A DNA stretch of 64,000 bases, taken from assembly GCA_028023455.1 (NCBI GenBank), contig JAQFVV010006340.1, positions 1,967,438-2,031,437 on the forward strand. Direction: 5' to 3'. How positions within the stretch are numbered: the stretch's first letter is position 1; each line of letters begins with the position of its first letter. Origin of the DNA: Epiperipatus broadwayi (Eukaryota; Onychophora; Udeonychophora; Euonychophora; Peripatidae). Position numbers and translations under genes: made by a program. Under the pieces are notes generated by a model. The model saw nothing but the letters and a program-made list of their open reading frames with translations, was not told where the DNA came from and did no database searches. This document shows positions 41,019-53,318 of the stretch, in pieces.

Positions 41019-41846
41019 TTACTTTCTAAATTTTCTGGGGACCAGTGGTATGCAAGGTTTTATGTTTGGAGCATTATACTGTCTTTGTATGCTATGACTA
41101 TCATTCAACCGAAAAGCCTTTTCTCCACACTTCTTTTTTAACACATATGGACCTTTATATATTGGGAAAAACTTTTTAACTTTCCTCCATGCTTTACTAC
41201 TTGGCTTAAGGTCTCTTAGCCATGCTTGTTTTCCTTTCCTGAATTTATATTGCCAGTTTCAATTCTTGCGATGCCGAGCCGTATGTTTTAATTTATCCCT
41301 TGCCTTCTTTTCTTGCTCAGTCATGTTCTGGACTTGGTGACAGATTTTCAAGCTATCAAGGTGGTGTCAAGGGTTCCCACCCGGTTCTTCTCTAAAACAT
41401 TTTATATTGCTAATCTTTGCCACAGGAGTTATAGTATTAATTACTGTCACAGTAAAGATTTCACTGTCTTGTTGCATGTGGATTTGGTTCAGCAGCTGTT
41501 GATCATTTGTTTTTTTACTCTCTTCATTCATTTGTCCAGAGAAATCCGACTGGTGAGTGGCTTCACCTGTTTCATAATCACTCGAGGATTTCATATCAGT
41601 GTCATCTTGATTTTGAGTATCATCTTCTGGTGATGCTTCTGTTACAATACTCTGTTCTTGATGGAGTTTCATATGTGCCTCTAAACGGTTAAATCTTTGC
41701 CATGTAATATTCATGAATTCTTGGAACATGTTCATCATCATTTCATTTTCATCTCTCATTTCTTTGATGAGATCTTCCAAGTTGTATTTTTGGACACTAT
41801 GAGTACATATTGACCTATAAACTACACCTCTCTTCTGTTCCTCCAT
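41019..41846 (-). pseudogene. Element B protein: gag-like N-terminus fused to integrase C-terminal tail
   Basis: The ATG at 41846 opens a 159-codon frame ending in TGA at 41369-41367. The same frame continues past that stop and a second one (41261-41259) to TAA at 41021-41019, 275 codons in all. Residues about 20-60 are Met/Glu-rich and helical (LEDLIKEMRDENEMMMNMFQ, then RFNRLEAHM), like the N-terminus of retrotransposon gag. Residues about 65-140 are acidic and Gln/Ser-rich. From about residue 165 the frame reads EQEKKARDKLKHTARHRKN, KFRKGKQAWLRDLK, VKKFFPIYKGPYVLKK, AFRLND, then NIKPCIP. This is the pattern of the integrase C-terminal (SH3-like) region of Ty3/gypsy-type elements. All enzymatic domains between gag and this tail are absent, and the join lies in one frame, so it looks like an old in-frame deletion or a compact derived product later hit by two stops. 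Confidence 0.65.
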
Positions 41847-42314
41847 TTTTGCCTACTATTGGCTATTTTGTTAGACAACAAACACACCTTATTTCTAAAA
41901 CGTATTTTAGTCTTTTATAAACAATCAAGATAAGTATATTATATCATGTGTCTAGGAGCTATATCCTTCTGTATATCAAAAAAAAAATTTTACTTCTTTA
42001 TAAAATAAGTCAGTATTCTAAGTTCCAACTATTAGTTTTATTTATATGTTTTCAGAAATTAACTTTGCCTACCTCACGAGGTCCTATCTTAAACCTATGC
42101 CTATATGTATCTGTGTGTACATGAAAAAATATATAAAATCCTGCTGTGTCTGTTTTTAATATTTATTACTACATATTATTCTCCTCACTTAACTTCATTT
42201 ATTTTTATATTTCATTAAAATGTCACTGCTATATTAATATAATTAAAATAACCCACTTACAGCTTGACCTGGCTTTCTCTGGCACCTGAAACAACTAAAA
42301 AATGCATTTACATT

Positions 42315-42343
42315 AATATATATATATATATATATATATATCA

Positions 42344-42433
<90 letters not shown>
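42315..42433. repeat. (AT)n microsatellite, interrupted
   Basis: About 119 bases of AT alternation with interruptions (tcaatata, aaata). Frames through it on both strands are Tyr/Ile dipeptides only. Confidence 0.95.
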
Positions 42434-42828
42434 AGTATATATATAAAGAATATGTGAGCAAAAATATACATAAGTCATGTTTAAAAATTATTTTGGCTCA
42501 CTACACCTACATTTTTATTTTGATCATCTACCTCCTATAGTTTGTTTATTTGTAATCTGATATGAGAGATTGCACTTGCCGACAAATTTATTTGATAAGG
42601 GCGCCAGTCGACAAGACAATGGCCATATCAAATATACACATTAATGGACAATAATCCAAGCACACATTGATAAGGTTTATAAAGTTTAATGCGATTATAA
42701 TTTATTTTGATTTTCACTTCACTTTCAAAAAAAAAAAATCTCTGCACGAATAAATAAATGGTATTTTAAATGACAATATTAATTAAGTCTAAGACGTATA
42801 ACAACTAAGTAAGGTAACTTGTCTGACC

Positions 42829-43014
42829 TGGGTTCGAAACCAGTTACCATTTTGGTCATGATACAAAAAAAAATCAATTTAACAGCCTAAAGTACGATTA
42901 ACAAAACAAAATATACACCAAAAAAAATTTAAAAATAAAATAAAATTCCATGATAACCGCCACTCCGAATTATGAACCTGGAATCGAAACCAACTACCAT
43001 TTTGGTCACAACCC
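42829..43014. repeat. Duplicated ~40 bp motif with tRNA B-box-like core
   Basis: The first copy (42829-42868) contains GGTTCGAAACC, a perfect match to the pol III B-box consensus RGTTCRANNCC, followed by accattttggtca. The second (42973-43014) has GAATCGAAACC and the same downstream motif. No convincing A box or tRNA fold precedes either copy, so a decayed tRNA-derived SINE is only a possibility. Confidence 0.4.
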
Positions 43015-43356
43015 AAAATAGATTAACAATTATCAAGCAATTTTACAGAATCATGCATTGAGATCCAAAACTGTTTAAAAAACATTTATATAAAAACGGG
43101 TTTTACCGAACAATAACGAAGTGTATACCATATACACCCATATATATGAATATGTACAACATTAAATAAGCATATATATGACTACATATAAATATACAAA
43201 CAGATACACCTATACAAACATTTCTTTTATTATCATGTACATGATTTTATTAGAAAGATGTCATATTGCAGACCGCATACTCCTATTATTTCAGGCTAGT
43301 AAACGCTGGTTGCAATTATTTCAGGCTACTCAGCAATCCAGAACTCTAAAAATGTA

Positions 43357-43471
43357 AGGGGCCTTACCTAAACGGTTACTAAGGGGGTCTTCACCAAAAA
43401 CGATCACTAAAAAACAAGGGCTTCTCTTAATGGTTACTCAAAGGGGTCTTCACCTAACGGTTACTCAATAA
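43357..43471. repeat. ~29 bp minisatellite, 4 units
   Basis: Imperfect units of the form aaggggtcttcacctaacggttactc (43357, about 43383, about 43418 and 43439 onward). The last two units are the most alike. Confidence 0.75.
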
Positions 43472-45056
43472 ATGATTCAATAGCATAATCCGAATTGAGA
43501 AAAAAAAAATCTTAACTAAAACTGGCTGACATATATGTTATACAAAAATATATATTATATCTTTATTAAAACGAACATACGCATTTACTTTTTGTAAGGT
43601 TGAAAATTAAGTTTGCTATTATAGAAACAAAACTTATTTTATATATATTGTTTGCACGGAAATATAATTTCAAAATATTTAAAAGTGAAAAAAATTTTTT
43701 GCATGATTAAAATTATTCATATAAAGAAACGAAATGCAGAGAAAGTGAAAAAAAAAATTGCTAACACCGTATGTTGACACGTGTTAAATCGAACTTATCA
43801 AAACTTAGATCTCAGAAAAAATTTCTATTAATGTAAAAAATGTTATCTCTTAGATCTTTACAAAAATTATACAAACGGAAAAAAAAATCTATTATCTAAT
43901 TGTACTTTTTACCAAAATATTAATTTTAAAACTTCTCATGTTTAAGTAGTACTAAAGTAACATAAAGTACGAAAGCTATTTTAAGGGAGGGCGGTGGGTA
44001 TATATATTTGACACTTCCACCTCATCGAAGCTATCTACTTTATATGACAAAAAAAATAATATGGCACTGGCCATGACAAATCTACTCATTTGGGAAAAAA
44101 AAATCTTGTTATAACTCTGAAATTATATTCTCATTATATATATAAAAAAACAACTAACTGAGTGTTAACTTTTCTAAATGTAAAACATTCATTTTAGCAA
44201 TTTAAAACTCGAGAAAAAAAAAAATTTACCTGTGTTTCAGTTATTACATTATAGAGATGTCTGCCCATCCTTGCATATGTATTAAATGGATTATGTCCTG
44301 TACATGTGGGGTTCAGATTGACCTTAGGTCAACATGGGTGTGACAATAATCTCGGCCTCAGGGTGGCCTTTGAGCATTCCATCATCAGATTTTGAATTGG
44401 ATGGACGGTTGAAGAGTTGGAGTGTGGAGTGGATTGAAGCCTGTCCATTAAACTATGAGGATAGTCTATCTTAATATATATCTGAGTACTTATACTATAT
44501 ATGTGTGTAAAGATGATAGTCTGGATCAACTGATGATTGCTGGTTTAGCATGAAATACGTATATTGGTGATTATTTATCTTTTCAGCATATATGTGTTTA
44601 GGTGTATCAGTGTTATTAGATAGAGTGGAGAGAGGTGGGTGGTGTGAAAGTCTGTGCTCATATACCCTATATTACTTATAGACACATTTAACTTTTTTTT
44701 AATTAATTCAACAAAAATGACATTTGCTCACATTAGGAAACAAAACTCGGAAAAAATTATACATATATTTTTATATAAATATGTTAAACTAAAACTATCT
44801 TCTCAGGGTACTATTTTTTTTAAAAAAATAATGACATTTGTCCAAGGCGACAAACTCGAAGCAAAAAATTTTACGTATAGCTAACAATTATTTTGTGTTA
44901 TTTTAAAAAAAAAAAACATTATATATATGTGTACAAATCCAAGGGAAAAAAATTCTACATATATATTATTCATTAATTTAGAACAGAAGAAAGAAAAACA
45001 TTATACACACATACAAATGTTATACAGGGCATTGCAGGGTATGGAAAATTTCAAAT

Positions 45057-45076
45057 AGCCACATGGTGGGCATCCA
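45057..45076 (-). other. Primer-binding-site-like sequence, element B
   Basis: On the minus strand it reads TGGATGCCCACCATGTGGCT, starting 21 bases inside the LTR end (45098). It aligns with the element A site (TGGCTGCCCAATCGTTGGGG), and both are preceded by a T run and cc. It is further from tRNA-Lys than A's site, so it is probably decayed. Confidence 0.4.
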
Positions 45077-45097
45077 GAATGCGGAAAAAAAAATAAC

Positions 45098-47069
45098 TGT
45101 GACAGTCAGATGATGTATGTTGGTTTAACCCAGTTCGAATACTAGGTGAAAGTACCTCGAGGCCATCCATATGCGAGATATTAAATCAAGAATACTATGA
45201 CCTCTGCCCTATTTGCCTATTCTCGAGGCTAACTACTAACCAACAACCTTATCTGAGACAAACATAAATTATTTTTCAACCGGCCAAGCTTAGCATCAAC
45301 GGTAGAGACATGGACGGGAACACCTACAGAGCTAAATAGTTAAATGTGCATAAAAGTACTATGAAAAAGGTCTTTTGCATGCCTGGATCATTGAAAAGTA
45401 AAAATAAAGCATTATGATAAAATTAGGAAACTCAAGCTTTTTAGTTAAATAATATATTTAATTAACAACTTTAAAATATAAATAATGATTTAATGGCATC
45501 CGCTATTCCCCTAAATTAATGAAAACTAATTATATAATAAAAACAGATTAATATGTTTGCAGTCTAAATCTTTTCTTCCCAATTTTATTAAAATTGTCAA
45601 CTTGAATTTCCTCGATAAAGTACAATAGTAAAAATCTTTCACAAAGCATTTTCTAATTGCTTTGCACTAAAAACAGACAGTTTAAAAATTATTTAAAATG
45701 TATATAGCTAAATCAGATATACGTAATAAGCTACTGGCAGACAAAAGAGGTGTTATTGAGGAGATCAAGTTGGCAAACAAAGGAAACTTACTCGTATGGA
45801 ATTTAGAAAATGAATAAAAATTAACTTTTAAACTTAACCGCAATGGAATACAAAATATTTATAAACGTTAGGAATGAAGAATAGTGAAGGAAAAAGGGTT
45901 AAATATATAGATAGATGATCACACAATATATATCTAAGACTAGTCTAATTAAAAATGGTTACATTACAAATATAATTAAATACAACAATTTATAATATAA
46001 TTCAATTAAGAAAGGTATGAACAAAAGGGTAGAAAGTAAATAGTTCAATGGAGGAGAGATATGATTATCGTCCTGGTTTCTTGCTCCTGTTCGGCGGCAT
46101 CCATCGATAGGTATTTGTCCGGACAATGAAAATGGAAATATGTAGCTTGGTTTCACGAAAAGTCCTACAGACACGGCACAGAGTTCAGATCACTATTAGG
46201 TGGATACTATGGCATTTTGGATGGTATTTAGGAACCTCAGTGATAGGCAAAGCTATTTATTTGCCTAGCCAAGCATAGTAGAATCCATTCATATGACTTT
46301 TAGCTTGAGCATGTTCAAACTTCTCTATGATTTGAAGATGACAGTTGTCTAACTTTTTGGAATAAAATCTCCACAAACAAAATCTGAAAGAGTTCTCCAA
46401 AAAGAAATCTGAATGCCAGCAAGAAAACTTTGAATAATCCAGTCTTTTGTTCTCACTTTTATTTATACCTCTTTGTCAGCTACCTTCTATTATTTGTATG
46501 ATCTTAGATCTTGATAAGCCCACCCACACTCTTTTGTTTCAAAATAACATTTTCTAAAAATAACTTTTACCTTTTTACTCTAAATTTCTTTCTTTAAACT
46601 TTGAATTTTATTAATTAAAAAAGAAAGAGAAAGCCATCTTTAATTTGACTTGAATGGCTCACTAATTAAAACATACATTCCTTTAGAAAATGTTGGTGGG
46701 CTTATCTCAAAATGAAATCATATGCCATATTTCTTTTTTTTTTTTTTATAGTAAAATAAGCATTTTTAAAATAAGCATTTTATTTCAGCAGAATTTTGCA
46801 TTAACTCATATATATATACGCTTGACGTATATATATATGTTCGACTAATAGGTTTTACAAGCAATTTTTATTAACAGAAATCTAATCTTAAAATGGAATT
46901 TATTTAACAAAATATTTAAATGCAATACAAATTATATAAATGTAATTAATTTTAGCTTTAATGCAAAACCCTGCTGATATTGGACTATAAACTTAATTCA
47001 GGTCTATAATACTAACCAAGTCTATAGAAGGCTGTGAAGCATGGATCGGACTTCAGATCCATTGTTTCA
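45098..47069 (-). repeat. 5' LTR of element B (~1.97 kb)
   Basis: Upstream LTR in the minus-strand sense, starting at 47069 with TGAAACAATGG and ending at 45098 with CTGTCACA. Terminal inverted repeat at about 47034-47069. TATA box at 46467-46457. Short frames inside (for example 45959-46174) are not shared as open frames between the two LTRs. Confidence 0.85.
46457..46467 (-). promoter_or_regulatory. LTR B TATA box (5' LTR copy)
   Basis: On the minus strand it reads ggtataaataaaagtgag. In the upstream LTR this would be the working promoter of the element. Confidence 0.45.
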
Positions 47070-47090
47070 ATATATATATATATATATATA
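47070..47090. repeat. (AT)n target tract right of element B
   Basis: About 21 bases of AT directly after the LTR end. The left flank is catatat (38701-38707). Confidence 0.9.
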
Positions 47091-47602
47091 GTGATGTATT
47101 TTAATAAATGACAATTTAATCTTTAATTGTCGTTAAAATATGTCACCTCATTTTAAAGAAACATCTACTAAAATTACACTGCACAGGCTGATACAAAATA
47201 GTACACAGTTAGTTTTAGAATAAAATCAAAAGGGATAAATCTTATTTAATTCCCATCTCAGAATAATCAATGAGATCTTAGATTTGCATCAAGTTTATAT
47301 AATTTTAAAATATAGAAATGTAACAAACTTCAAATAATTCTCATTTGTGATGACAAATAACAGTTTAGACCATGTTATAATATTGTAACGATCATAATGA
47401 ACATTATAGATAATAAAGCATTTTAATAAATAGAGATTTCATTTTTAATTTTAAAACATTACGTGATCATTTTAAACTTAGAAACCTCCTATATATATAT
47501 ACATGACATTCATATCAATATATATCAAAATTTTATTGTATTTTGATATATATATATATATTGATTTGAAATACATATATTTTGGAGAGAATACAGATAT
47601 CA

Positions 47603-47642
<40 letters not shown>

Positions 47643-48740
47643 AAACAAAAAAATACGCTATATATAACTGAATATATATCATGCCCAGTTGGGCGTCCAT
47701 TTGTAACTAAATAAATAGGAATACAAATATGCTATTTATACGCATATGCTAATGATATATATGCATACGTTATGATAGCTGCTGTAATTGATAATTTATA
47801 AATAATTGATGATATCTATTACAAAATGCAACCTGAGGCCATTCTGACTTCTTCTCATCTCAGGTATATGGCCTATCTCTAACCCTATTTGGGATAGCCA
47901 CCTTGTAAATATAATGAAATATTTAATATATGACAGCTAATTTGTAACTAACATAAATATAATACCATAGCTTATTTGCAACTATCATCAACATTAATTT
48001 AGTCATGCCAATAATGGGATAAATAAGGTATCCCAATTCTAAACACACAAAATAAAATGAATATTCACCACTAACATCTTATAAGATTTAAAATATTTTC
48101 AATATTGGAAAGTTATTGTAACTAACAAAATACACTAGCCATTGTCATCAGATAAAACAATATTAGCCAGAGCAACTGAATAAATTTACAGTCAATTCCA
48201 TGGAATGCATTATGCTTATATCCAATAATAGGTTCTTTTAACAAAGAATCCTTTCCATTCCTCTTTCCACATATATAAAACCTTTCATGGTCACATGCAC
48301 AGATTGGTGCTAATTATAACAACTTATAAGAATATCAGAAAATGTTAATATTATCAAGTTGGAAAAAGATTTGATCACTTTTAATCAGTTTAGCTAAGTA
48401 TGTGTGTTTTCCCTGGATGCCTCTAGATTGTTTTAAACCCAGATAAATATTATCTGTCCATAGTGTACCAGGTTCAAAACCATTCAGTACATTCCTTACT
48501 ACACATGCCCTTGAATGAATAACAAAAAAAATGGCATTCTTATATTTTATGTGTCAATAAAATTATAAGATCCCAATTCCATAAAATTTATATATCCTAC
48601 ACTCTTATAGATATTACCAGCTCAGTTTAAAGATATTGATGTACAGTTGTAGGTATGCTCTTACTAATGGCTTCCAAGAAACATAGTGAAGACCATTACT
48701 TACATATATGACCATTAAACCTAGCTATTTAATTTAATTA
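47091..48740. other. AT-rich spacer with short AT tracts
   Basis: Short AT tracts at about 47492-47502 and 47549-47561, and a longer one at about 47608-47640. tttgatatatat and atatatcaaaat near 47523-47550 form a local inverted repeat. No gene recognised. Confidence 0.5.
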
Positions 48741-48749
48741 TTCATTGTA

Positions 48750-49390
48750 ATATAATGATGATGATAATGATGTTTCCAGCCACAGCTTTTGTAATGAACT
48801 CATAACATGGAATTTATATTTTATAAGCATATAGGCACCTCCTTAAAATCATAGTATGTTTAAACTGGGATTTAATTATGATACTCACTAACACTTATGT
48901 ACTTTTATGTTTATTTACTAAAATACTATTATAGTTAAAATTATAGCTCAAACATCAATATTTACCAGTGATGATGAATAATCATCATGAATCTCCCCAC
49001 ATATTTAGCTTTTTATGAATCCCTATTTACTAAATATATTAATTACATAAAATTGGATTTAATTATTACCATTTATTTAGCGGTGATGGTGATCATAACT
49101 AATTTTATATCATAAAATTTAGATTCTGATAAATCTATACTTGTTTACTGGAACAGTATTATGTTTAAACGGTGATTTAACCAGTAATGTAATATTCACC
49201 ATTGATGAGGATGATCAAAACTCATGGTCACATCATAAAATTTTAGCTTTTTTTACTATTAACCTATAATTACTCAAAACTTGGTTATATGTCAAGTGTG
49301 ATCTTAAACATCCTTATATGTAAATCCATATCCAACGTTTAACACTTACTTAACATTTACGAGTGATGATGATTAATTCTAATCAAAACA
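48750..49390. repeat. Degenerate dispersed-tandem repeat with gtgatgatgat core (~5 units)
   Basis: The core motif (gatgatgataatgat, gtgatgatgaataatcatc, gtgatggtgatcataac, ttgatgaggatgatcaaaac, gtgatgatgattaattc) appears at about 48758, 48968, 49082, 49203 and 49363. It is followed in several units by acat(at)cataaaatttagc and tgtttact. Spacing varies from about 114 to 208 bases, so the array is old. Confidence 0.55.
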
Positions 49391-49510
49391 AGATTAAAAA
49401 AATTAAGGAAACTAATTATGGTATAATTATATTCATTCACACTCATTTTAATAAATTATATTGTTAATTATACAGTTGGCATCAATTAGAATGTTAATTA
49501 AATACATAAT

Positions 49511-49588
49511 TAAGACAGCATTTATATATGCATAACCAAATAAATACATATATAAGACAGCATTTATATATGCATAACCAAATAAATT
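49511..49588. repeat. ~42 bp tandem duplication
   Basis: The sequence taagacagcatttatatatg followed by cataaccaaataaat occurs twice back to back, unchanged over about 35 bases. Confidence 0.9.
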
Positions 49589-50264
49589 TATATATATATA
49601 TGTTCAGGTTCCTATCTATTTTTAAATACGCTAGCTTAAAATGACATAAAAAAATTCTATTAAATGCTTATCCAATATTTTTCCTACTTATTATATATTT
49701 CACTAAGGTAAATTTCATTTATACAATATGTTTGTTTTTTCTTTACTTTCATACATGTGATAAACCCTGCTGTTTAATTTACTACCTTAAAATAATAATG
49801 TCTAATCTATTTTAACTGGTTGGTATAAGCAGCCACACATGCACACACCCTGTGATATGTTCACATATATATTATAATAAAATGTGTCCCTTTATATTAT
49901 GCATTGATACATAAATCAATTATCACACTGAATAAACAACAATAATAAAAATATATTTGTCTTACAATATAATATATACAAAATTTCAAAAGATTATGAA
50001 AAAATAAGTTTAATGAATTTTAATGTGTCTCTGTGTGTGTAATGTTATGCAGTATTGACAATAATACAATCAATAAATAAACTCTTAATATTTATGTATC
50101 AAAAAAGAAAAATATGCTTGACTGTAGAAATCAAAGTTTACTTTTAATAAGTAAATGAAAAAAATTGTTAATCAAATTTTAAAGTTACCCGATCCATTTT
50201 CAGTTCTTATTAATGTCACATGTTCAAATATCAGACTGTTCTTTTATTTATGACTTTAACTGTT

Positions 50265-50456
50265 TGTTTTGGCTTGTTCCTACCATTTTAAATGTTATCA
50301 CAGGCATTATTGATAAATATGAACTGGTTGATTTGGCTTGTTCCTACCATTTAAATGTTATTGCACGCACTTTTGATAAATATGACTGGTTGGTTTGGCT
50401 TGTTTCTACTTTTTTAAATGTTATTGCAGACACTTTTGATAAATATAAAAAAACTT
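50265..50456. repeat. ~62 bp minisatellite, 3 units
   Basis: The unit contains ggcttgttcctaccattt, aaatgttattgca and ttttgataaatatga. Three units run head to tail. The open frame across it (50213-50467) repeats NVI..TFDKY-like peptides simply because the unit happens to be open; I do not call it a gene. Confidence 0.85.
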
Positions 50457-50469
50457 TTAAAAACTGATT

Positions 50470-51492
50470 TCTAGATTAATTGAGGTTGGTTGCATGTCTC
50501 TTATACATCTTCTTTATTCTCTTCTTTCCACTTCTCCTTCCTTTTAAAGATGATGATCCTTTAATTGGCAAGGAGACAAAAAAGAAGCTTTCAGGTAGTA
50601 TATGTGGTTGCCTTTACATTCAGCCATTCTTTGATTATTAAAGACATGTATATGAGTCCACAGAAAGATCAGTGAATTTAACTATGATGTGAGGTCTCAA
50701 GGAACAAATGGCAAACTTAACACTGCATCTTCATTGTCTTATAAATAGCCAAAAATATATAACTACAATATTTTATACATTATTTTCACCAACTTCATTT
50801 AAAAGATTCAATTTTGATCCATCTCTCTAGATTGATTTAGTTGTGAGATTATTTATATAGCTGCACATCATTCTTTATGCTGTTTTAAGCCAAAAGTCTC
50901 ACATTTTCTTTAACTTTTCAAAGAGAGAAAAAACAGCTCATTATGAGCTTAAAAGAAACAGATGAAAAACTGCTGCTAACTGCCTCTCTTTAACTGCGAA
51001 AACTTTAACTGCTTTTTAAAAAACAACAACTGTCTTTTATTAATATTGTGCCACTCTTTATATTTCATATTTCCGATCAAAGATTTCCTCCTACAAAAAT
51101 AACTGTCGCTTTGAGATAGCAATCAGAGCCTTACAAATTGATGATCCAAAGTAATTAATAAGAATATTAATAATTATCATATCTATTCTATCAAAGCATT
51201 TTTTCTTCCTTCTTTGGGCAATCTAAAATTCAGATAACATAAAAAACAGAGTTTGCAATCTATAGTCAATAGAGATGTATAAAAAAATTTTATGTTTACA
51301 CCGCCATACTCACACATGTGCATTTTATCTATTAATCTACGATCTTTTTACACCTTTCCAGGTTGTTTTATTAAAAAAAAATTAAGCTAAATAACTGAAT
51401 GTTTATTTAACAATAAGAGACCAATATATTAAATATTATTTCTTATAACATTTTTTTTTTATTACTTCCCATTAATAACTATTGTTTACTAA

Positions 51493-51494
<2 letters not shown>
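50470..51494. other. AT-rich spacer, nothing recognised
   Basis: No frame or repeat that I can support. A short palindrome-like ttatgagctt / agctcattatgag stretch at about 50935-50950. Confidence 0.45.

Positions 51495-51562
<68 letters not shown>
51495..51562. repeat. (AT)n microsatellite
   Basis: About 68 bases of AT alternation; a second short tract is at about 51628-51644. Confidence 0.95.
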
Positions 51563-51564
<2 letters not shown>

Positions 51565-51719
51565 CACCCACATACAAATCTATACATGCAAATTTATACA
51601 TATAAAATAAACATTTTTTTTAAATTTATATATATATATATATAAGACTGAGATACATTTCTACCCACTTTGAAATAATGAGTGCTGGTTCACAAAAAGG
51701 TGTGCATCTTGGGATTATA

Positions 51720-52183
51720 GATCATTTTGTTTTAAAATAAATTTATTAAACATAGTAATATACAGTTAAACTTTATAAAAAATTACATAGCATTCAGAAT
51801 GAAACTTGAAAAGGTCAATGCATAAAAAAGATATCTTAATAAGACTAAGAGGAAAACAAAACTTTCACCCAAGACTCATCATGTAGACTCACAGCTAAAA
51901 GCAGAGAGTCTCACTGCTTGACTTGATCAAGGAGCTTGATAAAGACAGTTAGAGCTGTGTCTTGAGAATGACCAAAGATGAGCCTGAAATGCATAAACCA
52001 TAAAGAAAATGTAATAAAGATAGATAATCTTGTTGCTGCAAAAGATCCCTAATTGAGAGTATTACAAACAGAAAGAGCATCCCTAAGATTTAGAAAGACA
52101 TTCACAACAATAAAGTCCTAATCAACTTCAGAACAGGACACATATAGAAAATATGGTGCATTGTCTCATCATACAATCTACAC
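51720..52183 (-). pseudogene. LINE 3' fragment with zf-RVT-like Cys/His motif, decayed
   Basis: On the minus strand the stretch at about 52190-52130 reads CQLCRLYDETMHHIFYMCP, the C-x2-C...H...C pattern with ET..H....CP found near the C-terminus of many LINE reverse transcriptases. Codon-like sequence continues for about 130 more residues with several stops and shifts (for example ILKTQL and SLSSSLIK). It directly abuts an RTE fragment at 52184. The clade cannot be assigned. The alternative is chance similarity in decayed DNA. Confidence 0.4.
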
Positions 52184-53318
52184 AACTGACACTTCATCTG
52201 CTTCTTTTAATATATCAATAATAAATCCATCATTACCTGTAATCTTTCCTTTCTTCATAAATTTAAATGCATGTGTCACTTTTTCATTTAAAATTGTGGG
52301 CAATTTGGAAGATGTAGTAGATATAGGAAGTACTTGTTATTTATTACTATATAATTCTTGATAAAAGTCTTCTATCCATTTTATGATGTCATCTTTCTTT
52401 TAATAATAATTCCACTTTTTTTTTCTTATTGAAGGTATAAATTTTTTACCAATACCAAAATATTGTTTTACACTCTTGAGACTTTTATTCTCTTTTACAG
52501 CCTTTTTTGTTAGTTCACAGTTATATTTTATTATATCATTTTCAACTCTTTTCTGCATCAATTTACAAAATTTGAAATATTCAGTCCTTTTTAATGCATC
52601 ATTTTTGTATATCTTCATATTCCTTCTGCTGCTTTTTTTCTACCAGCTATTTTGTTGCAATTTTTAAAAGTGTATCAGTTATTCTCATATTAATTTTATT
52701 CAAATCTGAATCTGTTCAAAATCTAGAAATACTTGAATCTCATTTGTAAGTTCTAATTTAAATTCATTTGAATGTTTCTGAAGATTAAGAATATCAACTG
52801 TAAATATTGTTTTTCTTAATAACTTCTGTCTCTCTAGTCTGCAATAACATGTATCTTACATCTTACTAATCGATGATAACTTCCTGTGATAAATTTAAGA
52901 ACATTACAATCTTGAAATATGTATTTTCTGTTAGTCAAAATATAATTCAATTCTGATATATTTTTATTTAGATGCTTCAATGTCCATTTTCTTTTAAAAA
53001 TTTTCTCAAAAAAAAGAATTTATAATATGATTTTTTTTATTTTTCTGCAAACTCCACAAGTCTTTGTCCTCTCTGATTTCTATTACTATAACCAAAATTA
53101 CCTACATCACTTTCATCTTTCATTTGTTTACAAATTCTAGCATTATAGTCTCCCATAATAATTTTAAAATGTTGTTTACTCTTATGAAAATATTTTTGTA
53201 CATCCATATAAAAATCTTCTACTACTTCATCACTATGAGAACTTGTTTGGGCATAAATCTGAATTATCTGCATTTGGTATTGGCTATTACATTGTATAAC
53301 TAATCTTATAATAATACA
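52184..53318 (-). pseudogene. RTE-type LINE internal fragment (endonuclease end to early RT), decayed
   Basis: Collinear with 59758-60926 of the larger RTE copy. Read from 53318 down, it covers the endonuclease C-terminal half (IIMGDYNARI at about 53160, with GD-N of the APE-type fold) and NFGYSNRNQRG. The linker helix region follows (RTEYFKFCKLMQKRVENDI at about 52600), then the start of the RT fingers at about 52260-52190. Both ends are missing and several frameshifts are present. It retains an Arg codon where the larger copy has a stop at the LVEFAEK motif. Confidence 0.85.

Larger units (their letters stand above)
41847..45056 (-). other. 3.2 kb non-coding leader of element B
   Basis: Between primer site and ORF on the minus strand. 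It contains the (AT)n block at 42315-42433, a duplicated ~40 bp motif (42829-42868 and 42973-43014: ggttcgaaaccagttaccatttt and its relative), and a minisatellite at 43357-43471. Many A7-A10 runs occur. No coding capacity recognised; the frames at 42243-42461 are AT-repeat artefacts. Confidence 0.5.
38708..47069 (-). mobile_element. Long-LTR retroelement B, non-autonomous
   Basis: Direct repeats 38708-40777 and 45098-47069 flank 4.3 kb. On the minus strand each LTR starts TGAARCAATGG and ends CTGTCACA. The only protein (41846-41019) reads on the minus strand, a primer-like site lies just inside the LTR that is upstream on that strand, and the LTR TATA box points the same way, so orientation is consistent. 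Flanks are atatat on both sides. The interior lacks protease, RT and RNase H, which makes this a large derivative element that would need enzymes from a relative. The 3.2 kb between primer site and ORF is a long non-coding leader with an AT tract and a minisatellite. Confidence 0.8.

Noticed and set aside
42829-42850. tRNA gene or SINE from the GGTTCGAAACC box
   Set aside because: No cloverleaf, no clear A box and no pol III terminator in a sensible place; kept only as a repeat.
50213-50467. Small repeat protein
   Set aside because: It is a three-unit 62 bp minisatellite that happens to be open.
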